In this document: positions 7,771 to 15,619 of the stretch, in pieces
Numbering within the stretch: position 1 is the first letter of the stretch
Layout: every line of letters starts with the position of its first letter
DNA from: an uncultured Roseovarius sp.
GTDB lineage: Bacteria; Pseudomonadota; Alphaproteobacteria; Rhodobacterales; Rhodobacteraceae
NCBI GenBank assembly: GCA_937884705.1
Contig: CAKZYL010000191.1
Span: forward strand, 1 to 32,147
Direction: 5' to 3'
Length of the DNA stretch: 32,147 nucleotides
Notes under the pieces: generated by a model
Told to the model about the DNA's origin: nothing
The model's input: only the letters and a program-made list of their open reading frames with translations
Database searches by the model: none
Made by a program: the position numbers and the translations under genes

Positions 7771-9303
7771 TTACTGAATGCGCTGCCCGTTGGCAAAGAT
7801 CTGACCGTTGCCCTTCACCTCGATGGTGGAGTTGAGCGTGTCCGGCGCAGATCCGGGAACGGCAAAAAGACCCATCATCATGCGCACGCCCGAGGCTTCC
7901 TGATCGGGGATGAGACCCATCCCCACCAGCTTGTCCAAAAGCCCGTTGCCGCCGGAAAGAGACAGGTTCAGCTTACCAGAGGGTGCGGGCATTCCGTCAA
8001 ACGTGGTCAGGTCCGAATTGTCGAAGGTGAAGGCACCATCGCCGAGCAACTCAGCCCCCGCGGCGCGCACCGTGAGGCCGGTGACATCCAAAGAATGAAG
8101 CTCACCGGGTTGCACGTTGCCGCTGTCCAATTGCTCCATCGCGGCGGGGTCGAGAATGTCGACCAGAAGCTTCGCCGTTCCGGCCAATGCCACGCTCACG
8201 GTCGCAGGATCGCGCGGCAGTTGACCTGTGGGATCCACCAGCCCCCAGATGAGATCGGACATCACAAAATCACCCAGAGTAACGCTCAGAGCCATTGGCT
8301 GCACCTCATCGCGCGCGGTGAGCGGAATCTGCAGGTTGAAGGCGTTTTCCTGGGCTGAGATTTCAATCGGCAGAGGAAACTCTGTTCCCGCCAAAAAGAT
8401 CTTCTGCGCGGTGGAGGCCAGAGAATATGCCAAACCGTCCGCGTTCATTGTAATGCCGAGTTCATTGCTGTCTGAACTGGTGTCTATTTGATAGACCTCG
8501 CCCTCATCATCGAAATCTAGATCCAGAGAGCCGCCCGTGATGTTCAGACTGGCATCAACGGCAAAGCCTTGGTCCAGCATAGCGGCCATATCATTGATGT
8601 CGCCATCAGCCGGGAACGCCGCCTTGGCGGAACTGTTCATCCCGGCGGCACCGCCCTTCATCACGAATGTGCCGTCCGAGCCTTCCGGATCGGTGACATC
8701 CAAGATGTACTTGATGGGCCCGGTGCTGATGGTCTGAATGGTTTCATAAAGCGCCCCAACGGTTGATTGAGACGAACCCGTGAAATCCGCGAATGTCACT
8801 TCGGCCGCGCCAATGAGTGACATCGGGAAGGTGACCTGATCAAAGGTCACTTGATCCACGGTCATCCCGATTTCGGACGCTGAATACGCATATGACATCG
8901 CATCGGGATCACCCGACACGACGCCGGACCAATCTGTTGTGCTGTAGGTGATTTGGATGTCGACCGGATCGTTTTCTGAATCAATTTTCACGCCCATTGG
9001 CACAGTCGCAGGAAATCCGATCGACACCGTGCCATCGCCGTTACTGGTCAGGGTGACCTCTGACATGGTGATTTGGATCGACACATCCTCATCGGGGACC
9101 TCTGTCACCATAACGATCTCTGTCACTTCAAGAGCATCGCCATTTTGCGTCTCGGTGCCGGACAATGTGTAACCAGAGGCGGCCATGTAGGTTTTCCAAT
9201 CTGCCCAGACCTGCTCTGCTGTAACATCCGCATCAGCGGCACCCGCGCCCAGCACAGTTGCCAGCGCCACGCTCATGACCGCTCGGGGTTTGTAGGACGC
9301 CAT
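7771..9303 (-). CDS. DUF2125-family secreted protein
   Basis: A 510-residue protein with an N-terminal signal peptide (hydrophobic residues about 8-24, with ALA/ADA-like cleavage before DVTAEQVW), so it is probably periplasmic. The rest is rich in beta-strand patterns, Asp, Ser, Thr and Gly and has almost no cysteine, as in the large DUF2125 proteins of Rhodobacterales. Function is unknown for the family. I chose ATG 9303 because AAGGG lies six bases upstream and the signal peptide follows directly; an upstream in-frame start at 9348 would add a charged stretch before the signal. It is divergent from the SDR gene and ends in a strong terminator. Confidence 0.8.
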   Translation of the reverse strand: MASYKPRAVMSVALATVLGAGAADADVTAEQVWADWKTYMAASGYTLSGTETQNGDALEVTEIVMVTEVPDEDVSIQITMSEVTLTSNGDGTVSIGFPATVPMGVKIDSENDPVDIQITYSTTDWSGVVSGDPDAMSYAYSASEIGMTVDQVTFDQVTFPMSLIGAAEVTFADFTGSSQSTVGALYETIQTISTGPIKYILDVTDPEGSDGTFVMKGGAAGMNSSAKAAFPADGDINDMAAMLDQGFAVDASLNITGGSLDLDFDDEGEVYQIDTSSDSNELGITMNADGLAYSLASTAQKIFLAGTEFPLPIEISAQENAFNLQIPLTARDEVQPMALSVTLGDFVMSDLIWGLVDPTGQLPRDPATVSVALAGTAKLLVDILDPAAMEQLDSGNVQPGELHSLDVTGLTVRAAGAELLGDGAFTFDNSDLTTFDGMPAPSGKLNLSLSGGNGLLDKLVGMGLIPDQEASGVRMMMGLFAVPGSAPDTLNSTIEVKGNGQIFANGQRIQ

Positions 9304-9417
9304 GATCGACCCTTCCGTTTTTTGAGTTCCCTCCCAGCTTCTGCCCAAGTAGGAGGAGGGTCAAGGCTTTGTTCGACCATTCTGATGTCGGATCATGCGG
9401 CCAAAGATTGCAGAAGG

Positions 9418-10176
9418 ATGACCACCTTGGACATGTCAGGAAAGACGACCTTGATCACGGGCGCAAGCCGCGGCATCGGCGCGGCGGCAGCGCGGGTTTT
9501 TGCGGCGGCGGGCGGCAATGTCGTTTTGGCGGCGCGCACGACCTCGGATATTGACGCGATCGCGGATGAGATTGGGCCGCAAGCCCGGGCCATCGCCTGT
9601 GATGTCAGCCGGTATGAAGATGTCGAACACGCGGTCACGCTTTGCCAGAGTGCCTTTGGCGGGCTGGATGTGCTGATTGGCAATGCGGGCGTGATTGAGC
9701 CCATCGGCCATCTGGATGCGCTGTCTCCCGAGGACTGGGGGCGTGTCATCGATATCAACCTTAAGGGTGTGTTTTACGGCATGCGCGCGGCGATCCCTTT
9801 GATGAAGAACGCGGGCGGCGGCACCATCATCACAACCAGCTCCGGGGCGGCGGTCAGCGCTTTGGAAGGCTGGAGCCACTATTGCAGCTCCAAGGCCGGG
9901 GCGGCGATGCTGACACGCTGCGCGGATCAGGAAAATCGCGCTGCAGGGCTCAGAGTGTTGGGGCTTTCGCCGGGCACCGTCGCCACCGAAATGCAGCGGG
10001 AGATCAAGGCCAGCGGGATCAATCGCGTGTCCGAGCTGGACTGGTCCGATCATATCCCGGCCGACTGGCCCGCGCGGGCGCTTTTGTGGATGTGCAGCGC
10101 AGATGCCGATGAGTTCCTTGGGCAAGATATCAGCCTGCGCGTGGAAGACATCCGTCGTCGGATAGGCCTCATATGA
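9418..10176 (+). CDS. Short-chain dehydrogenase/reductase (SDR)
   Basis: A 252-residue classical SDR. The Rossmann Gly motif TGASRGIG is at about 14-21, the NAG motif follows near 88, the catalytic Ser is in TTSSGAAV, and the catalytic Tyr and Lys are in YCSSK near 154. The natural substrate is not evident. The start is uncertain: ATG 9418 fits family N-termini but GAAGG directly abuts it; ATG 9385 and ATG 9433 are alternatives, and an AGGAGG stretch near 9352 is too far from all of them. Its stop overlaps the start of the crotonase-like gene (ATGA), so the two probably act together, perhaps on an acyl-CoA or carboxylic substrate. Confidence 0.88.
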   Translation: MTTLDMSGKTTLITGASRGIGAAAARVFAAAGGNVVLAARTTSDIDAIADEIGPQARAIACDVSRYEDVEHAVTLCQSAFGGLDVLIGNAGVIEPIGHLDALSPEDWGRVIDINLKGVFYGMRAAIPLMKNAGGGTIITTSSGAAVSALEGWSHYCSSKAGAAMLTRCADQENRAAGLRVLGLSPGTVATEMQREIKASGINRVSELDWSDHIPADWPARALLWMCSADADEFLGQDISLRVEDIRRRIGLI

Positions 10177-10784
10177 TCCGACTGGAAAAGGATGGCGGGC
10201 TGTGGTTCGCCACGATTGATCGCACCGACAAGGCCAATTCTCTCACCGAGCCCATGCTGACAGAGCTCGCTGAGATCGCCGAGGCCGCGCAAGAGGCGCG
10301 CGTTCTGGTTTTGACCGGGGCAGGATCGGTGTTTTCCGCTGGCGCCGATCTTGAGGCTGCGCGCGCGGGGCTTGCGCTCAGCCCGGTATGGGAGCGTCTC
10401 TCGGGTGCGATAGCGGCGCTGCCGGGTTTGTCGATTGCAGCGCTGAATGGCACTGTGGCCGGGGGCGCCATGGGCATGGTGCTGGCCTGCGACATGCGGA
10501 TTGCTGTGCCCACTGCCAAGGCGTTTTACCCTGTTATGAAGCTTGGGTTTTTGCCGCAACCCTCTGACCCGCCGCGGCTGGCGCAGCTGGTGGGGCCGTC
10601 GCGGGCCAAGATGATCTTTGTCGGGGGCGCAAAGATCGATGCGGCCACCGCCCTGTCTTGGGGGCTCTTTGATCAACTGACAGAGCCGGACAGCTTGATG
10701 GATGAGGTTCGCGCACTGTCCGCTGATATCCTCAACGCCAAGCAAGATCACGCGACGACGATCAAGCGTATGTGTCCAAGCTAA
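10173..10784 (+). CDS. Enoyl-CoA hydratase/isomerase-family (crotonase) protein with altered active site
   Basis: A 203-residue crotonase-fold protein, shorter than the usual 255-265 residues and lacking most of the C-terminal helical region. The oxyanion-hole segments are recognisable (FSAGADL 54-60 and VAGGAMG 95-101). The two glutamates of enoyl-CoA hydratase are missing: the position equivalent to rat Glu144 is Gly101 and that of Glu164 is Val121 (FYPVMKLG). Normal hydratase chemistry is therefore unlikely; isomerase, hydrolase or other crotonase activity is possible, as is loss of function. It overlaps the SDR gene by four bases and converges with the GAPDH paralogue six bases away. Confidence 0.82.
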   Translation: MIRLEKDGGLWFATIDRTDKANSLTEPMLTELAEIAEAAQEARVLVLTGAGSVFSAGADLEAARAGLALSPVWERLSGAIAALPGLSIAALNGTVAGGAMGMVLACDMRIAVPTAKAFYPVMKLGFLPQPSDPPRLAQLVGPSRAKMIFVGGAKIDAATALSWGLFDQLTEPDSLMDEVRALSADILNAKQDHATTIKRMCPS

Positions 10785-10790
10785 ACGCCC

Positions 10791-11786
10791 TTATCTGCTC
10801 GCGATAACCCGGGCCATGTCGAGCATGCGGCACGAAAAGCCCCACTCGTTGTCGTACCAGCCAAAGACACGCAACAGGCCGCCCACGGAAACATTGGTTT
10901 CTGGCCCGCACATCACGATGCTTTCCGGGCGCGCGCGCAAATCCGCGCTGACAAGCGGCTGCTCTGTCCAGCCGAAGACGTCAGAGGCCTCGGCAGACGC
11001 CTGCAAGAGCGCGTTCACATGCGTTTCCGAGACCGGTTTCTCGGTTTGCACCGTCAGATCAATGGCCGAGACGCTGGCCGTCGGCACACGGATCGCCCGC
11101 GCCTCAATGCGCCCTTTCAGCCGCGGCAGCACGAGACCGGTCTGATGCTGCGCGCTGGTCGTGGTGGGCACCATGGAAAGGGCGGCGGCGCGGCTGCGCT
11201 CTAGGGCGTCGCGGGGTTTGTCCACGGTGGGTTGGCTGCCTGTATAGCAATGCACTGTGGTCATTTGCCCGCTGACGATTCCGTATGCCTGATCCAGCAC
11301 ATTGGCCAGTGGGGCAAGGGCATTGGTGGTGCATGACGCGTTGGAGATGATGCGCTCAGACCCCAGATCGTCGTCATTCGCGCCCATGACCAGCGTGATG
11401 TCTGCCTCTGCCGAAGGGCCTGACACGAGCACCGCCGTGGCCCCCGCCAAAAGGCCGCGTTCTGCCACCGCGCGCGTGCCGCCCATCCCGGTGCATTCCA
11501 TCACCAGATCGACGTCGGTCAAATCGAGGCGCGAGAGATCCGGTTCGGCATGAAACGGAATAGATTGATCATCCACCATGAGGGTGCCGGGCTCCGTGCG
11601 CACAGAGCCGGGCCATCTGCCGAAGACGCTGTCATATTCAAAAAGATAGGCGCAGGTCCTAAGCGGCTCGATGTCATTGATCAGAACGATCTCAAACTCA
11701 GAACCACGGCGCGCCAGAATACGCAAAAGCGTGCGGCCAATGCGGCCAAACCCGTTGATGGCAATGCGGATGGGGCGTTGGGACAT
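10791..11786 (-). CDS. Divergent type I glyceraldehyde-3-phosphate dehydrogenase paralogue
   Basis: A 331-residue GAPDH-family protein. It has the dinucleotide-binding INGFGRIGR (10-18), catalytic Cys152 in SNASCTTN, His179 in TTVHCYTG, and the C-terminal WYDNEWGFSCRM. Asp38 after Asn37 and Pro191 are retained, a pattern linked to NAD specificity. The inorganic-phosphate loop differs from standard GAPDH: T-S-A-Q-H-Q (210-215) replaces T-G-A-A-K-A. It could be a specialised GAPDH, an erythrose-4-phosphate dehydrogenase or another phospho-aldehyde dehydrogenase. Only ATG 11786 gives a normal N-terminus, though no clear ribosome-binding site precedes it; a longer frame reaches 11879. The upstream region holds strong dyads. 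Confidence 0.88.
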   Translation of the reverse strand: MSQRPIRIAINGFGRIGRTLLRILARRGSEFEIVLINDIEPLRTCAYLFEYDSVFGRWPGSVRTEPGTLMVDDQSIPFHAEPDLSRLDLTDVDLVMECTGMGGTRAVAERGLLAGATAVLVSGPSAEADITLVMGANDDDLGSERIISNASCTTNALAPLANVLDQAYGIVSGQMTTVHCYTGSQPTVDKPRDALERSRAAALSMVPTTTSAQHQTGLVLPRLKGRIEARAIRVPTASVSAIDLTVQTEKPVSETHVNALLQASAEASDVFGWTEQPLVSADLRARPESIVMCGPETNVSVGGLLRVFGWYDNEWGFSCRMLDMARVIASR

Positions 11787-11804
11787 GGGAACACCGTCAC
11801 ATTT

Positions 11805-11853
11805 AAAGTGTTTCGACGTGACCTTGAGACATAAACGAAAGTCGAAACGCTTT
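11805..11853. repeat. 13-bp inverted repeat in the leader of the GAPDH paralogue
   Basis: AAAGTGTTTCGAC (11805-11817) is repeated in inverse orientation at 11841-11853 with one mismatch and a 23-base spacer. It lies 19-67 bases upstream of the chosen start of the minus-strand gene. It could be a pair of operator sites on the same helix face or a stem-loop in the mRNA leader. Confidence 0.65.
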
Positions 11854-11911
11854 AGGTCAGCAATGCTGCCTTTTTGCACGGCGAGGATGCGAGATCCAGA
11901 CCCGGTAACAA

Positions 11912-11925
11912 AATTTGATCAAATT
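11912..11925. promoter_or_regulatory. Perfect 14-bp palindrome upstream of the GAPDH paralogue
   Basis: AATTTGATCAAATT is a perfect palindrome in the 195-base gap between the MerR gene and the GAPDH paralogue, about 125 bases before the GAPDH start. It is AT-rich against a GC-rich background, as operators often are. The binding protein is unknown; the adjacent MerR regulator is one candidate. Confidence 0.4.
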
Positions 11926-11981
11926 GTCAGGGTCGGCATGACACTGGTCGGAGGTCGCGTGGTCTGTCGCTAACGAAACGC

Positions 11982-12362
11982 TCAGCCGCTCTTTTTCTTG
12001 AGGGCCGCAGCGGATTGATCCCGGACGCCCTTGAGCTCTTTCATCGCCTCATCGAGCTCATCGCGTTGCTTGGCCAGGGCCGCAAGCTGCATGTCTGCTT
12101 GTTCGATCCAGATCTCCAACTGGGTCTGGGTGCCCTCTTCTTCGTAAATCAGCAACCACTGGCGAATTTGCTCTAGCGCAAATCCCCACTTTCGCCCGCG
12201 CAGGATCAGCGTCATACGGGCCACCTCTCTGGGTCCGTAAAAACGCGAGCGCCCTTCGCGCATGGGATTGAGCAATTCAATGTACTCGTAATAGCGAAGC
12301 GTTCGCGGCGTCACATCGAATTTCGCGCACATATCTTTGAAAGAAATTTGCGGCTCTGTCAT
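11982..12362 (-). CDS. MerR-family transcriptional regulator
   Basis: A 126-residue regulator. Residues about 7-75 are the MerR winged helix-turn-helix (FDVTPRTLRYYEYIELL; SRFYGPREVARM), and residues 85-120 form the antiparallel dimerisation coiled coil, ending in a Lys-rich tail. There is only one cysteine (Cys12) and no C-terminal metal-binding loop or effector domain, so metal sensing is unlikely. ATG 12362 is chosen because GGGAGG lies about five bases upstream; a longer frame begins at 12395. It is divergent from the thioesterase/MATE genes and upstream of the GAPDH paralogue on the same strand, so it could regulate either. Confidence 0.87.
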   Translation of the reverse strand: MTEPQISFKDMCAKFDVTPRTLRYYEYIELLNPMREGRSRFYGPREVARMTLILRGRKWGFALEQIRQWLLIYEEEGTQTQLEIWIEQADMQLAALAKQRDELDEAMKELKGVRDQSAAALKKKSG

Positions 12363-12426
12363 ACGTCCTCCCGCGTTCGATACTACTGCGTGCACCGCAT
12401 TCGAGCAACTGTCGCTATTGCTCAGA

Positions 12427-12438
12427 GCGAAGCTTCGC
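12427..12438. promoter_or_regulatory. Perfect 12-bp palindrome between merR-type gene and thioesterase
   Basis: GCGAAGCTTCGC is a perfect palindrome in the divergent intergenic region, 65 bases upstream of the MerR-family gene and 49 bases upstream of the thioesterase start. MerR proteins bind dyads between promoter elements, so it is a candidate operator. Chance occurrence in GC-rich DNA is possible. Confidence 0.3.
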
Positions 12439-12486
12439 GTTCATATGGGTGTGAACAGCCCTCAAGAGATCCTCGCATCGCCCACC

Positions 12487-12945
12487 ATGACCGAAAACAC
12501 CGAAGACACCGACGAAAATCACCACGCCGAACAGCTGCGCGCCACACAGCAATTCATCGCATCTCTGCCCCATTCTAAAGCCCTAGGGATGCGGGTCATC
12601 TCGGCAGGCGCAGGCACGGCTGAATTGGCCATGGAATATGATCCGCGTTTCGTCGGTGACCCAGAGAGCGGTGTGATCCATGGGGGGGCCGTTTCTGCGC
12701 TGATGGACACGTGTTGTGGCGCGGCGGCCATGGCGCACCCGGATGTCAAAGGGGTTACCGCGACGATTGACCTGCGCATTGACTACATGCGTCCTGCCAC
12801 GCCAGGACAGTCCATCCGAGCCCAGGCGACATGCTATCACGTCACGCGGAATGTGGCGTTCCTGCGCGCACGGGCGATTGACGACGATGAAGAGCGGCCC
12901 GTTGCCTCGGCCACCGGCACCTTTACCACGGGAACGGGCGCATGA
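12487..12945 (+). CDS. PaaI-family hotdog thioesterase (first of a tandem pair)
   Basis: A 152-residue single-domain hotdog protein. The segment VIHGGAVSALMDTCCGAAA carries the HGG turn and the Asp typical of PaaI-type acyl-CoA thioesterases, followed by the strand motif TIDLRIDYMRPA. It probably hydrolyses an acyl-CoA; the acyl group is unknown. The start is not certain: ATG 12487 and ATG 12445 are both in frame and neither has a strong ribosome-binding site. Its stop overlaps the start of the next thioesterase gene (ATGA), implying translational coupling and possibly a heteromeric enzyme. Confidence 0.88.
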   Translation: MTENTEDTDENHHAEQLRATQQFIASLPHSKALGMRVISAGAGTAELAMEYDPRFVGDPESGVIHGGAVSALMDTCCGAAAMAHPDVKGVTATIDLRIDYMRPATPGQSIRAQATCYHVTRNVAFLRARAIDDDEERPVASATGTFTTGTGA

Positions 12946-13451
12946 CGCGGGCCAAGCCGGAGCCCGTGCAGGTGGTGAAACAACGCCGCGACGCCGCGCT
13001 TACGAGCCTGGTGCAGGGCGTGCCCTATATCCGGTTTCTTGGCATCGAGTTCGACCGGCGCGGCGATGAGCTGACAGGTGTGTTGCCCTATGCCGAGCAC
13101 CTGATCGGTAACCCGGGACTGCCCGCGCTGCATGGCGGGGCGACGGCGGCGTTTTTGGAAGTGACCGCGATCATCGGGCTCAGTTGGTCCATGCTGTGGG
13201 ACGGGGTGGAGCGTGGCGAGCTTGATCTGGCGGCAATGCAGGCCGGTGACCTGCCTCGGCTGCCCAAGACCATTGGGTTCACGGTGGATTACCTCCGCTC
13301 TGGCCTGCCCCGCGACAGCTATGCAAGGGCACGGATCAACCGCTCTGGCCGACGCTATGCAAGCGTGCATGTCGAGGCCTGGCAGGACAATCGCGCGCGT
13401 CCTCATGCCCAGGCGACCGGGCATTTTCTGATGCCGCGCAAGGATGGCTGA
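12942..13451 (+). CDS. PaaI-family hotdog thioesterase (second of a tandem pair)
   Basis: A 169-residue hotdog-fold protein, related to but clearly diverged from its upstream neighbour. The motif LHGGATAAFLEVTAII corresponds to the HGG...D/E active-site helix, here with Glu in place of the neighbour's Asp. An insertion of about 20 residues (GVERGELDLAAMQAGDLPRL) follows the central helix before the strand TIGFTVDYLRSG. It overlaps the first thioesterase by four bases and the MATE gene by eight, so the three genes form one coupled unit. The substrate is unknown. Confidence 0.86.
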   Translation: MTRAKPEPVQVVKQRRDAALTSLVQGVPYIRFLGIEFDRRGDELTGVLPYAEHLIGNPGLPALHGGATAAFLEVTAIIGLSWSMLWDGVERGELDLAAMQAGDLPRLPKTIGFTVDYLRSGLPRDSYARARINRSGRRYASVHVEAWQDNRARPHAQATGHFLMPRKDG

Positions 13452-14775
13452 GAGCGCAGCGACCCAGGCTGCTCCGGTGACCCATGCCCGCGTATTGCGC
13501 ATCGCAGTACCGATTGTTCTATCCAACAGCACGGTGCCCCTTTTGGGCGTGGTCGATACCGCTGTAGTGGGTCAGATGGGGGCCGCGGCCCCGATTGGCG
13601 CGGTGGGCATCGGCGCGATCATCCTGTCTTCGCTCTACTGGCTTTTTGCGTTTCTGCGCATGGGCACGATCGGCCTTGCCAGCCAAGCGAAAGGCGCTGG
13701 CGACACCGCCGAGGAACACGCCATTCTGTCCCGCTGCCTGATGATCGGCCTTGCGGGTGGCGCGCTTTTGATCGTGGTTCAGCTGCCCCTCTTTGCCGCT
13801 GCCTTCTGGATGTCGCCCGCCAGCGCGGAGGTCGAAAGCCTCGCGCGAGATTACATGGCGATCCGGATCTGGAGCGCCCCTGCCCTCATCGCGCTTTACG
13901 GTGTCACTGGCTGGCTCATTGCGGAGGAACGCACCGGTGCCGTCCTGGCCCAGCAGCTTGTCATGAACGGGCTCAACATTGCGCTCAACATCTGGTTTGT
14001 GATCGGGCTCAATTGGGGGGTGACCGGCGTGGCGTGGGCCACGTTTATCGCCGAATGGGCGGGGCTTTTGTTCGGACTTTGGTTTTGCCGTGGTGTGTTC
14101 GCGGCCCCGCACTGGCGCGACAAGGTCAAGGTCTTTGCGCGCGCGCCGCTGATGCGAATGGCGTTGATCAATCGTGACATCATGCTGCGGTCCTTTCTCA
14201 TTCAGGTGATCTTTGTCTCATTTCTGTTTTTCAGCGGCGATCTGGGGGATGTGACACTCGCCGCCAATCAGGTGCTCATGCAATTCGTCTTTGTCACGTC
14301 CTACGCGCTCGACGGCTTTGCCCACGCAGTGGAGACGCTTGTCGGCCAGGCGATAGGCCAGAAAGATCGCGCGCGTTTGCGCCAGGCAGCGATCCTGGGC
14401 TGCATTTGGGCCGTCCTCGTTGCCGTGGCGCTCAGCATTGCGTTTGCCGTGACAGGTGTGTCGATTATTGCGATCATGGCCACGTCGGAAGAGGTCCGGG
14501 CAGTGGCCGGGGCGTATCTGGTCTATGTCGCTCTGACCCCTGTCTGCGCGGTGTGGTCTTTTATGATCGACGGCATTTTTGTCGGTGCGACCCGCGCGCG
14601 AGACATGCGCGACACCATGGCGATCAGTGCGGTGATATACCTGATCTTAACCGGGTTGCTTTTGCCAAGCTTTGGCAATCACGGACTTTGGTTGGCGCTG
14701 GTCATCAGCTTTTTGGTGCGTGCGGTAACGCTTGGCATGCGCTATCCGGATTTGGAAAAAACCGCTGTTTCTTGA
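13444..14775 (+). CDS. MATE-family efflux transporter (DinF-like)
   Basis: A 443-residue membrane protein with about 12 hydrophobic helices in two six-helix halves. The N-terminal half contains the family signatures VPIVLSNSTVPLLGVVDTAV (about 18-37) and the start of the second half reads RSFLIQVIFVSF near residue 246. MATE proteins export organic cations or other small molecules using Na+ or H+ gradients. It starts eight bases inside the second thioesterase gene and ends ten bases before the convergent DUF2059 gene. Coupling with thioesterases suggests export of an acid released from CoA, but that is conjecture. Confidence 0.92.
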   Translation: MAESAATQAAPVTHARVLRIAVPIVLSNSTVPLLGVVDTAVVGQMGAAAPIGAVGIGAIILSSLYWLFAFLRMGTIGLASQAKGAGDTAEEHAILSRCLMIGLAGGALLIVVQLPLFAAAFWMSPASAEVESLARDYMAIRIWSAPALIALYGVTGWLIAEERTGAVLAQQLVMNGLNIALNIWFVIGLNWGVTGVAWATFIAEWAGLLFGLWFCRGVFAAPHWRDKVKVFARAPLMRMALINRDIMLRSFLIQVIFVSFLFFSGDLGDVTLAANQVLMQFVFVTSYALDGFAHAVETLVGQAIGQKDRARLRQAAILGCIWAVLVAVALSIAFAVTGVSIIAIMATSEEVRAVAGAYLVYVALTPVCAVWSFMIDGIFVGATRARDMRDTMAISAVIYLILTGLLLPSFGNHGLWLALVISFLVRAVTLGMRYPDLEKTAVS

Positions 14776-14785
14776 TTTCTAAGCG

Positions 14786-15616
14786 CTACAGTTCTTCGCT
14801 GTTCAATTGCTCTGCCGCTGCGCGGCCAAGAAGGTATGACAGTTCCTCATACATCTGGTCAAACACGGCAAAGAGCGCGGCGTTCAAGGCGCGGCCCTCC
14901 TCGGTGCGCCAAAAGGCGGCGTAGGTTTCAAGATCGCCCTCGGGCAGCGTGCCATAGGCGGTGAGGAAATAGCCCTGGATCCAGCCGGTGCTTTCGGTGC
15001 GCACGCCGCTTTCCTGGGTCCAGACATCGCGCAGAATATCCTCTTCGCCCAGATCAATGGCACCGCCATCAGCGAGACCACGGTAGAGCATCAGGTTGGA
15101 ATTCATGATGCCCATCACATTGAAATTCACCAGATCACTGTCGCTCATCATGGTGGTGATCTGGTCGACCAGAGGGTCATCATTCCCGGTCATATCCTCA
15201 AAGCGATCGCGGGCGGCTAGCTCTACTGCCTCGTCAAAGAACGCCTTGCGCGCGTCCAGCTCGGCGGTGATGATATCTTCCCCGAGCTGAGAGGCGAAAA
15301 ACGCAACAAGCGGCTGCAGATCGACCTCGGCAAGCTCACGGGTGAGGCCCGTGGTCAACAAACGCTGCATGCGCTTTTCGTCGTAGATCTGTCCCACACG
15401 GATGCGCCAACCGGGTGTATCGGCATCCATCATCATGTCCCGGATCAGATTGGATCCGTATTGCACGCCCTCGGAGTGCAGAATTTCGACCGTGTCGGAA
15501 ATACGGATTGCATCCATCAAAGCTTCAAACTGCGCAACCCGGTCGGCCAGTGCAAGCTGCACCGACAAAACCGTGGCGACACAAAACGCGCCGAGGTTTT
15601 TGACGACGGACGTCAC
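14786..15616 (-). CDS. DUF2059-type secreted protein
   Basis: A 276-residue protein with a signal peptide (hydrophobic residues about 8-24, cleavage expected after ALA before DRVAQFEALMDA), so probably periplasmic. The body is largely alpha-helical and acidic; residues 65-125 (PGWRIRVGQIYD; LVAFFASQLGEDI) fit the DUF2059 pattern. Function is unknown. The start is GTG 15616, three bases after the stop of the upstream paralogue; AAGG is very close and the signal peptide begins directly after it. The pair is probably one operon, converging with the MATE gene. Confidence 0.75.
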   Translation of the reverse strand: MTSVVKNLGAFCVATVLSVQLALADRVAQFEALMDAIRISDTVEILHSEGVQYGSNLIRDMMMDADTPGWRIRVGQIYDEKRMQRLLTTGLTRELAEVDLQPLVAFFASQLGEDIITAELDARKAFFDEAVELAARDRFEDMTGNDDPLVDQITTMMSDSDLVNFNVMGIMNSNLMLYRGLADGGAIDLGEEDILRDVWTQESGVRTESTGWIQGYFLTAYGTLPEGDLETYAAFWRTEEGRALNAALFAVFDQMYEELSYLLGRAAAEQLNSEEL

Positions 15617-15619
15617 GCC

